Of a stretch of DNA of 64,000 nucleotides, positions 26,510 to 34,971 are shown in pieces (positions within the stretch are counted from its first letter, which is position 1; the number at the start of each line of letters is the position of its first letter). Origin of the DNA: Anaeramoeba ignava (lineage: Eukaryota; Metamonada; Anaeramoebidae); the NCBI GenBank assembly GCA_028826165.1, contig JAPDFW010000108.1, positions 1-64,000 of the forward strand, read 5' to 3'. Under the pieces are notes generated by a model, which saw nothing but the letters and a program-made list of their open reading frames with translations, was not told the origin of the DNA and did not search any database. The position numbers and the translations under genes are program-made.

Positions 26510-29047
26510 GCAATAATGATAATAGTGATAGTGATAGTGATGTGAAAATTGATCAAATAGATAATGATAGGAATCCTTTGAAAGAATACTTAAAAAATTT
26601 TGCCAAAAAAATCTTCGATTCTAAATTGCATGAAAAAAAGAAGTTATTTTTGGATATTATTCGATTTATCTTTATTTACTCAGCTAGCAATGATCCTCAT
26701 TTCTTTAAAGATTTAGTCTCATCTCCAAAAAATAATTTGGAGTTAACATATGATAATTTTTTATCAGAGAAATACATTGAATATATCACAAATTTCCCAC
26801 AAAATATTCCCGATAAAGAAAATTATAAAATCTCAGTTAAACAAAAAATTAAATTTGAAAACGAAGATGATGAAATTTTTCCTCAAGATATAACTGCACT
26901 TGTGCATCATAGAAATAATTTAATTAACGAAAATCAAAAAATGGATTTAAGTGATATTGAAACAGATTTAATCACTTTACAATCTAATCTCGTTTATCCA
27001 AAAAAGAAAATCTCACAAATTTTTTCATTTCTGGATTTATTAATCCGAATTATTCAAACAAAAGGAACGCCTATTCAAGAACATTTTATTCAAAAATTTG
27101 AAATTATCTGCCGAGATTTTAAAGAACATTCATTACGGGGAAATCAAGAACTGAGAAAAATTCTTCCTTATATTTTTGCAAAAGATGAACGAGAATTTCA
27201 AAATGGTGAAGAACTATACCAAAAAATTATAGAAAAAGTTAACCAAAAATTTATTCCTACAGAAATTGATAGTTGGTGTTTCTACTCTTTTCATACTATC
27301 GAAATTACCTTACTTGATAATTTATTCAGCAATATTTTAGAAAAAAATCGAAATCGTTATCCTATTAGTTTTTTTTATACTGAAAATCGAAAACATTTTG
27401 AATTGTTATGCAAATTCCCTAATTTTTTTCAAGCAATGAATTTAATTTTATCATCAGATACAAACATAAATACAAATTCAACAAAGCCAAATTCAAAATC
27501 AAATTCAAAACCAAAATCAAAATCAAAACCAAATTCAAAACCAAAATCTAAACCAAATTCAAAACCAAAATCAAAATCAAAATCAAAACCAAAATCAAAA
27601 CCAAAATCTAAACCAAATTCAAAATCAAAATCCAATTCAAATTCAAAATCAAAATCTAAACAAAATACAAAATCAAATTCAAAATCAAATTCAAAATCAA
27701 ATTCAAAATCAAAATTAAAATCTAAATCAAAATTAAAATCAAATTCAAATTCAAAATCAAAATCAAAATTCAAAATCAAAATCAAAATCAAAATCAAATT
27801 CAAAATCTAAATCAAAATCAAAATCAAAATCAAAAGTAAAATCAAATTCAAATTCAAATTCAAAACCAAAATCAAAATCAAATTCAAATTCAAATTCAAA
27901 ATCTTCAGGTATCACAATTGAAGAATTTTTCTTCAGTCAAAATATTGAAGATGAAAATATTTTGGATGATTTTTGTGAAGTTTGGAATTATGATTTCGAT
28001 ATGAAATTTGAAAGGGAAAACAAATATTCCATAAAAACAGAATTAAAATCATTTAAAAAGAATTTTCGATTACATGAAATTTTTGGATATTTAATTGAAA
28101 TTTACAATGATTTATCAACAAAAACAATAGAATTATTTGGAATGGAACCATCAAATTTAATAACTCAAAAAATTGATTTAGAATCAAATGAAACAAAATT
28201 TCCGCAAATAATCCAAATATCAGAAAAAGAAGTCAGAGATTTTCTTGCAAAAAACGTAATTGAGGAATCTAAATCATTATTCTTTTTGGAGGAATTTTTG
28301 ACAAAAAAAATTAGAGAGAATACTTTTTTCAATTTAGAAATCAAAATTCCTGATATCAAAGCAAGTGAAATTCAAATAAACAAAAAAGATTTACAAGTCG
28401 TAACAAAGCAACTTGATAATAAAAAAATATCGATTGAAAAAAAAGAAAAGATAATTCAAGAATTAATAGAATCAAGAATATTATTAAATTGTGCTTACTT
28501 TTTAAGAGTGTTAATTGAGCATATTGCTGCAAATCCAACAGAAAATTCTAATGATCCAAAAAAAACCATCGTTTCATTTCTTTCAAAAGACAATAAATCA
28601 GAAGCGAAATTGAATGAAATCCCTTTTTTTGAAGGATTATACTCTCAGATCCAGAAATGCCCTTCTTTTAGTTCTTTTCTAATGGAAGATTTAATTGATT
28701 TGCATCAATCTTTACTTTCTTATATTGAAGATCCAATTCAATCAATAGATTCTCATTTTAAAGAAAGAATAATCGGTGAATTAAGAATAGATATTGAAAC
28801 CCTTTTTGAAAACTTAGATTCCTATTCGCAAAAATTCTTGTTAAATTCTTTGCATCAATTAATTTCTCAATTACAAAATTGTGATCCAAATGATTTAATT
28901 TTTGATTATTTATCAAATAAGATTGAATTCGATAATCTTTCAAGATTTGAATCTTTTCAAAATCTTAAATTAAAGTTAAAATTTGTTATAGAATTATATC
29001 AAATTTGTAAATCAAAATCTGAGAGAATAGAAGAAAACAAAAATTAA
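16034..29047 (+). CDS. RNF213-like giant AAA+ protein (several frame breaks, no RING seen)
   Basis: About 4,300 codons. RNF213 proteins are giant dynein-like AAA+ ATPases with E3 ligase activity, acting on lipid droplets and bacterial surfaces. The N-terminal part is helical with a long QFKNENQFEN tract (about 16254-16870). The first clear ATPase has GETGCGKTSL (21952-21981) and Walker B IILFDEFNTA. A 68-nt intron (23042-23109) splits the second P-loop into GKPG/TSKSLS, followed by VVLLDEVSLAEFNPDFPLKV, ISNWKLD and NRGVFLQRNDPDL, closely matching RNF213. Next comes the YGSNFPED...VLNRFEKQ block. Asp/Asn repeats (26425-26545) and Ser/Lys repeats (27478-27905) interrupt the C-terminal part. The frame moves +1 at TAA codons 17306, 17529, 26214 and 27808. 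I see no RING or RZ-type Cys/His cluster, so ligase activity is doubtful. The pieces may be separate genes, but the continuity of the RNF213 domain order argues for one. Confidence 0.8.
16254..16872 (+). repeat. Coding hexamer-type repeat (Asn/Gln/Glu/Phe/Lys)
   Basis: Units of the kind AAAATCAATTTGAAAATGAA repeat for about 620 bases inside the RNF213-like gene and encode QFKNENQFEN-type sequence. All frames of the array lack stops over long distances, producing large spurious open frames on both strands (IFKLIF on the minus strand, KINLK in another plus frame). Confidence 0.9.
27478..27905 (+). repeat. Coding Ser/Lys/Pro/Asn repeat in the RNF213-like gene
   Basis: AAATCA, CCAAAA and AATTCA units repeat and encode SKSKPKSNSK-type sequence. 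Within the array the plus-strand frame changes from SK to IK coding and meets a TAA at 27808-27810. The frame one base later (SK again) is open to 29047. Slippage of the repeat is an obvious possible cause of this particular break. Confidence 0.85.
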
Positions 29048-29080
29048 AATTAAAATTCAAAATTAAAATTTCAAAATTAT

Positions 29081-29106
29081 TTTTTCATTTTTTTTCTTTT
29101 CAAAAA
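29081..29106 (+). promoter_or_regulatory. TTTTTTCATTTTTTTTC element before RCC1-BTB copy 1
   Basis: A T-tract with a single CA, immediately followed by CTTTTCAAAAAATG. The same 30-base arrangement stands before the second copy. Only 59 bases separate this start codon from the upstream stop, so the core promoter must be very short. The TCATT core resembles the initiator described in trichomonads (TCA then pyrimidine then A/T). Confidence 0.4.
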
Positions 29107-30909
29107 ATGAATGATTGTTTATTTTTTGGTTTAAATAAAAATCCAAAACTTTTAAAAAATGAACCAAATCAAATAACAAAACCAATTCAATTTAAATTTG
29201 AAAATGAAAATGAAAATGAAAATGAAAATGAAAAACAAATTAAACAAATTTCATCAGGTTATTTTGGAACAATTTTCCTTTTTAAAAATGGAAAAGCAAT
29301 AGAATATTTAAATCAAAAAAATCCAAAACAAAATCACCAAAAAATCCAAATTGAAAATATTCAAAAAGTATATGTTTGTTATTTAAATGAAGCTATTTTA
29401 ACAAAAGAAGGAAATGCATTTGCCAAAGGGAAAGATATTAATCCAAAAAATACAAAAGAATTTATCAATATTTCATCATTAATTGAAGATACAAATGATA
29501 GAATAATTGAAGATATTGTATCTGGAAATAGTTCAATTTATTTATTAACTTCAAATCAAAATGTTTATGGAATTGGTTCAAATTTATTTGGTCAACTTGG
29601 TTTTGATTCTGAAAAACTTTATAAAACAGAAAAACCAATTTTAATGATGAAAAATGTTTCTAAAATATTTTCAGGAAATTTTTCAACTCATGTTTTTCTT
29701 TTAAATTCAAATCAAGAATTATTTGGATGCGGATATAATTTATATGGTCAACTTGGATTAGGAGAATCAAGAAAAGAAGAAATAAAAATCCAAAAATTAA
29801 CCAAAATCCAAAATATTCCAAAAGGCAAAATAATTGATATTCAATGTGGAGATGCTCATTCGATAATGTTGATTGAAAATGAAAATGAAAATGAAGATGA
29901 AAATCCAAAAAGAAAACTTTATTCATGTGGAAGATATTACTTTAATGGACTTGGCAAAAAATACCAAAATACTTATGAATTTACTGAAATTAAATCATCT
30001 TTATTTGAAAATGATGATAATAATATTCTTGATTTTTCTGTTGGTTTCTCTCATACTTTGATTTTAACATCCAATTCAAAATTGATTGGATTTGGAAGTA
30101 ATGAATATGGTCAATTAGGAACTGGAGATACTTATTTTCATCAATCAATTCCAATCCAAATTGAATTTCCTAAATTAAGATTTAATGAAAATATTTCTAA
30201 TTATCATATTTCTTGTGGATATGATAATTCATTTCTTTATTATTCTCCTTCTTCTTTTTCCAATCTTGAAGAAGATTTGATAAAACTATTTGAAAGAAAA
30301 GAATTTTGTGATATTTTATTTAAAACCAAAAATGGAGAAATAATTGAAGCTCATAAATTAATATTGAAATATAGATTAAATCAAAATGAAGATGAAAATG
30401 AAATCGAAAAACTTCAAGAAATTATTTCAAAAAAATCAATTCAAGAATCCAATCAAATATTTGAAATGATTTATTCAAACAGAATAATAAATCCAAAATT
30501 ATATTCTGAAATTAAAGAAATTATAAATTCAAATGAAAAAATTGAAGAAACAATGAAAAGAATTTATTTAAATGAAAATGAAAATGAAAAAGATTTTATA
30601 ATTGAAAGAAAAGAAAAACAATATAAATTTCCAAAATTAATATTAATAATGAGAAGTGAATTATATCGAGGAATGTTTTTATCTGTAACAAATGATACTT
30701 CTAATAAAGTTACAGATTATAGTGAATTAAGTAATAAATCATTTCAAATATTTGAATATTGGATTTATTCAAATCAAATTAAAGATGAAATTCAAATTAC
30801 ACAAGAAATAATTGATGAAATTAAAATTGGAATTGATTATTTTCAATTAAATCAAACAAATCCAAATTTATTTGATTTATTAATTAACAAATTTAATAAT
30901 CAAAATTAA
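29107..30909 (+). CDS. RCC1-repeat / BTB protein, copy 1
   Basis: Single-exon gene of 600 residues. Residues about 1-380 form RCC1-type propeller blades, with recognisable motifs such as GIGSNLFGQLGF, GCGYNLYGQLGLG and GFGSNEYGQLGTGD. A Glu/Asn tract near residue 30 interrupts blade 1. The second half has two BTB-like segments: one after DLIKLFERKEFCDILFKTK, and a C-terminal one with LILIMRSELYRGMFLSV and NKVTDYSEL. RCC1-BTB proteins usually act as adaptors for cullin-3 ligases or signalling, which is an inference here. The start is the first Met after the T-rich element and matches copy 2 (MNDCLFFG). It is followed by an (AAAATT)n array and then by a close paralogue, so it belongs to a tandem duplication. 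Confidence 0.9.
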   Translation: MNDCLFFGLNKNPKLLKNEPNQITKPIQFKFENENENENENEKQIKQISSGYFGTIFLFKNGKAIEYLNQKNPKQNHQKIQIENIQKVYVCYLNEAILTKEGNAFAKGKDINPKNTKEFINISSLIEDTNDRIIEDIVSGNSSIYLLTSNQNVYGIGSNLFGQLGFDSEKLYKTEKPILMMKNVSKIFSGNFSTHVFLLNSNQELFGCGYNLYGQLGLGESRKEEIKIQKLTKIQNIPKGKIIDIQCGDAHSIMLIENENENEDENPKRKLYSCGRYYFNGLGKKYQNTYEFTEIKSSLFENDDNNILDFSVGFSHTLILTSNSKLIGFGSNEYGQLGTGDTYFHQSIPIQIEFPKLRFNENISNYHISCGYDNSFLYYSPSSFSNLEEDLIKLFERKEFCDILFKTKNGEIIEAHKLILKYRLNQNEDENEIEKLQEIISKKSIQESNQIFEMIYSNRIINPKLYSEIKEIINSNEKIEETMKRIYLNENENEKDFIIERKEKQYKFPKLILIMRSELYRGMFLSVTNDTSNKVTDYSELSNKSFQIFEYWIYSNQIKDEIQITQEIIDEIKIGIDYFQLNQTNPNLFDLLINKFNNQN

Positions 30910-31090
30910 AATTAAAATTAAAATCAAAATCAAAAATCAAAATTAAAATCATAATTAAAATCAAAATTAAAATTAAAATTAAAATTAAAATTAAAATTAA
31001 AATTAAAATTAAAATTAAAATTAAAATTAAAATTAAAATTAAAATTAAAATTAAAATTAAAATTAAAATTAAAATTAAAATTAAAATTAA
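30910..31090. repeat. (AAAATT)n spacer between the two RCC1-BTB genes
   Basis: Almost perfect hexamer array, with a few AAAATC variants at its left end where it merges with the gene's last codons (AATAATCAAAATTAA). A similar array follows copy 2, so the duplicated unit seems to include the 3' array. Confidence 0.95.
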
Positions 31091-31094
31091 AATT

Positions 31095-31124
31095 TCATTT
31101 TTTCATTTTTTTTCTTTTCAAAAA
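31095..31124 (+). promoter_or_regulatory. TTTCATTTTTT element before RCC1-BTB copy 2
   Basis: TTTCATTTTTTCATTTTTTTTC followed by TTTTCAAAAAATG, practically identical to the sequence before copy 1. It was evidently copied with the gene. Confidence 0.4.
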
Positions 31125-32942
31125 ATGAATGATTGTTTATTTTTTGGTTCAAATTATTCACCAAAACTTATCAAAAATGAACCAAATCAAATAACAAAAC
31201 CAATTCAATTTAAATTTGAAAATGAAAATGAAAATGAAAATGAAAATGAAAATGAAAATGAAAATGAAAATGAAAAACAAATTAAACAAATTTCAACAGG
31301 AGATTATTCAACAATTTTCCTTTTTGAAAACGGAAAAGCAATAGAATATTTAAATGATTTAAATCAAAATCCTTCAAAAATCCAAATTGAAGAAAATATT
31401 CAAAAAGTAACTGTTGGTTTTCACAATGAAGCTATTTTAACAATAGAAGGAAATGTATTTGCCAAAGGAGAAAATATTAATCCAAAAAATCCAAATGAAT
31501 TTATCAATATTTCATCATTAATTGAAGATACAAATGATAGAATAATTCAAGATATTGTTTCTGGAGAACATTCAATTTATTTATTAACTTCAAATCAAAA
31601 TGTTTATGGAATTGGTTCAAATTTATATGGCCAACTTGGATTTGATTCTAAAATACTTCCAAAAACAGAAAAACCAATTTTAATGATGAAAAATGTTTCT
31701 AAAATATTTTCAGGAAATTTTTCAACTCATGTTTTTCTTTTGAATTCAAATCAAGAATTATTTGTATGCGGATTTAATCAATATGGTCAACTTGGATTAG
31801 GAGAATCAAGAAAAGAAGAAATAAAAATCAAAAAATTAACCAAAATACAAAATATTCCAAAAGGTAAAATAATTGATATTCAATGTGGAGCTGCTTATTC
31901 AATAATGCTGATTGAAAATGAAAATCAAAATGAAAATGAAAATCCAAAAAGAAAACTTTATTCATGTGGAGATTGGAGATATAATGGACTTGGTAATGAA
32001 TATAAAGATACTTATAAATTTACTGAAATCAAATCATCTTTATTTGAAAATGATGATTATATTCTTGATTTTTCTGTTGGTTATGATCATACTTTGATTT
32101 TAACATCCAATTCAAAAATGATAGTATTTGGATATAATTATTCTGGTGAATTAGGAACTGGAGATACAAATACACAATTTATTCCAATTCAAATTGAACT
32201 TCCTAAATTAAGATTTAATGAAAATATTTCCAATTATCATATTTCTTGTGGATATGAAAGATCATTTCTTTATTATTCTCCTTCTTCTTTTTCCAATCTT
32301 GAAGAAGATTTGATAAAACTATTTGAAAGAAAAGAATTTTGTGATATTTTATTTAAAACCAAAAATGGAGAAATAATTAAAGCTCATAAATTAATATTGG
32401 AATATAGATTAAATCAAAATCAAAATGAAAATCAAATTGAAAAACTTAAAGAAATTATTTCAAAAAAATCAATTAAAGAATCAAATCAAATATTTGAAAT
32501 GATTTATTCAAACAGAATAATAAATCCAAAATTATATTCTGAAATTAAAGAAATTATAAATTCAAATGAAAAAATTGAAGAAACAATTAAAAGAATTTAT
32601 TTAAATGAAAATGAAAATGAAAAAGATTTTATAATTGAAAGAAAAGAAAAACAATATAAATTTCCAAAATTAATATTAATAATGAGAAGTGAATTATATC
32701 GAGGAATGTTTTTATCTGTAACAAATGATACTTCTAATAAAGTTACAGATTATAGTGAATTAAGTAATAAATCATTTCAAATATTTGAATATTGGATTTA
32801 TTCAAATCAAATCAAAGATGAAATTGAAATTACAAAAGAAATAATTGAAGAAATTGAAATTGGAATTGATTATTTTCAATTAAATCAAACATATCCAAAT
32901 TTATTTGATTTATTAATTAAAAAATTTAATAATCAAAATTAA
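31125..32942 (+). CDS. RCC1-repeat / BTB protein, copy 2
   Basis: Single-exon gene of 605 residues, paralogous to the gene at 29107-30909. The same order of RCC1 blades, linker and two BTB-like segments is kept. The Glu/Asn tract near residue 30 is longer than in copy 1. Divergence is concentrated in the blades, while the last ~220 residues (from FSNLEEDL) are nearly identical to copy 1 even at the DNA level. That fits a recent duplication or gene conversion of the 3' half. It is followed by another (AAAATT)n array. Confidence 0.9.
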   Translation: MNDCLFFGSNYSPKLIKNEPNQITKPIQFKFENENENENENENENENENEKQIKQISTGDYSTIFLFENGKAIEYLNDLNQNPSKIQIEENIQKVTVGFHNEAILTIEGNVFAKGENINPKNPNEFINISSLIEDTNDRIIQDIVSGEHSIYLLTSNQNVYGIGSNLYGQLGFDSKILPKTEKPILMMKNVSKIFSGNFSTHVFLLNSNQELFVCGFNQYGQLGLGESRKEEIKIKKLTKIQNIPKGKIIDIQCGAAYSIMLIENENQNENENPKRKLYSCGDWRYNGLGNEYKDTYKFTEIKSSLFENDDYILDFSVGYDHTLILTSNSKMIVFGYNYSGELGTGDTNTQFIPIQIELPKLRFNENISNYHISCGYERSFLYYSPSSFSNLEEDLIKLFERKEFCDILFKTKNGEIIKAHKLILEYRLNQNQNENQIEKLKEIISKKSIKESNQIFEMIYSNRIINPKLYSEIKEIINSNEKIEETIKRIYLNENENEKDFIIERKEKQYKFPKLILIMRSELYRGMFLSVTNDTSNKVTDYSELSNKSFQIFEYWIYSNQIKDEIEITKEIIEEIEIGIDYFQLNQTYPNLFDLLIKKFNNQN

Positions 32943-33150
32943 AATTAAAATTAAAATTAAAATTAAAATTCAAATTAAATTTAAAATTAAAATTAAAATT
33001 AAAATTAAAATTAAATCCAAAATTAAAATCAAAATTAAAATTAAAATTAAAATTAAAATTAAAATCCAAAATTTTTGAAATCCATTTTTTTCTTTTCTTT
33101 TCTTTTTAATTTTTTTTTTGTGTTTTTTTATTATTTTTAGAAATAATTTT
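32943..33150. repeat. (AAAATT)n array and DHHC promoter region
   Basis: The first ~130 bases are AAAATT hexamers with minor variants (AAATCC, TTCAAA). The rest, CCATTTTTTTCTTTTC followed by T-tracts and TTTTTAG, leads into the DHHC gene start. A TTTTTAG just before the gene could also be an intron acceptor belonging to a non-coding first exon. Confidence 0.7.
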
Positions 33151-34848
33151 ATGAATATCGAATCAAATATTGTATATCCAAATATTGAAGATAAATCAAG
33201 TTTAACTAACATTAGATTTTGGAAAATTTACACTGGTAATCTACAATTTTGTTTTAATGGGAAATGTGTAACAGGACCAGATATTAAAATGTTAATTGTT
33301 ACAGAATTTATTTACAATATTCCAATGCTTTTATATCTTTTCCTTGATTCTTGGAAACTGAAAGAATTTATATCTTATTATGTTTTTGTTATTTCAGCTA
33401 TTTTATTTCTTGGTACAAATATTTCCCTTATTTTAACTGCATTTGTTAATCCAGGAATTATTAAAAGATTTCCTATTCCTTCTTTAAAAGTATTTAATTA
33501 TGTTTTTTTTTAATTCAAAATTAACTATTCAAAAAAAATTTTTTTTTGTTTCTACTTTTTGATTCAAAATTAAATCAACTCTTCAATTCTCATTTTATTT
33601 TGAAAAGTTAACTGATTATCCTAATTTTGAGCCTCAGGAAACCCAATCCATTGAAATGCAAAATTCCACTTTTAATTTAAAATATTGTAGTAAATTTTAT
33701 AAAATTCATATAAATAACAAAAAATTCATTTGTAATATTTTTTTGGAAATAAAGAAACTTGTAATATATATAGACCACCAAGGACTTCACATTGTTCTTA
33801 TTGTGATAATTGTGTTGAGAAATTTGATCATCATTGTAAAAAAAAATCAAAAAAGAAAAAAAACTATTTTATTAAAAAAATCCAAAAAACATACATTTTG
33901 ATCAATTAGGTCCTTGGGTTGGAAGTGATGTTGGATTAAGAAACTATAAACATTTTCTCTACTTCCTTTTCTTTACATCCATTTCTATATTGTTTACATT
34001 GGCATTTTCATTGACTCATCTCATTCTAGTGACGAAAAGAAATCTCAAAACAAAAAATGGAGCTGATGCCTTTTATTCGGCTTTATCGGAATGTCTTAGC
34101 AGGTTATTTGAATTCAAATCATCTCACACAAAAAGATTTGAATTGTATTAATTATTAAAAACATATTTATTCTATTTATAACATATAATTCCCAAAAATA
34201 GTATTGTTGTTTTCTTTTTCGCACTGTTTTCTGCTTATCCAGTTATTTCTCTAACATGGTTCCACATAGGACTTGCTTCTAAGAATCTCTCAACACACGA
34301 ATATGTATGCAGAATATTTATAATGAATTTTTATTGATTGTATTTAAATACATTTAAATTGGTTTATTTTTTGCAAACAAAAAAAGATCAAAGGAATTTA
34401 TGATGATCAAAAAAACCCTTTTGATAAAGGTTGCTGTTTAAATTTTAAAGATGTTTTCTGTCGCAAATTCCCAAAAGCTAATTTTAGTTTAAGAGATTTC
34501 GCAACTGAACATGAAATCAATTCTTTATTAGTTCAACTCCAACAATCAAAATCAAAAGAAAAATCATGGATGAAATCTGAATTGGAAGAAATTATTGCTA
34601 AAATTCCAAATTTTTTGAATTATAATGATTTAGAAAATCAACAAATGATTTCAAATGAAAATTCAAATGAAAATTCAAATGAAAATTCAAATGAAAATTT
34701 AAATGAAAAACGGAATGAAAATATTTTTGATTCTTCAAGTGAATTTGAAATTGGAAATCAAAATCAAAATTTAAATTTAAAAGAAATTAAAACGAAAAAA
34801 TCAAAAATAGTTGATGAAAGTGAAATTTCTTTATTAAAAGATAAATAG
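33151..34848 (+). CDS. DHHC-type protein S-palmitoyltransferase
   Basis: This enzyme class transfers palmitate to cytosolic Cys residues of membrane proteins at Golgi, ER or plasma membrane. Six exons join in frame across GT-AG introns 33490-33607, 33690-33754, 33836-33909, 34103-34201 and 34305-34386, giving 419 residues. Order: two N-terminal membrane spans; the Cys-rich domain rebuilt across introns 2 and 3 ([20 protein letters not shown], then FDHHC/PWVG with the catalytic DHHC Cys at the intron 3 junction); two further spans; and a TTxE-like motif LSTHEYIKG with NPFDKGCC after it. The C-terminal tail is hydrophilic with a (NENS)n tract. The start is the first Met (MNIESNIV); an upstream non-coding exon is possible. 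Confidence 0.92.
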
Positions 34849-34971
34849 AAAAGAAAAGAAAAGAAAAAAAAAATTTTTTTTTTAATCAAATTAAATTTGG
34901 AACTTTAACTTTAAATAATTTTCTCATTATTTTTTTTTTTTCATTTTTTTACTTCCTCAAACAAATTAAAA
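34849..34971. promoter_or_regulatory. Intergenic spacer with TTTCATTTTTTT element
   Basis: This 123-bp spacer between same-strand genes consists of A and T homopolymers. TTTTTTCATTTTTTT at about 34935-34950 stands some 20 bases before the ATG of the ankyrin-BTB gene, as before several other starts here. Confidence 0.35.
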
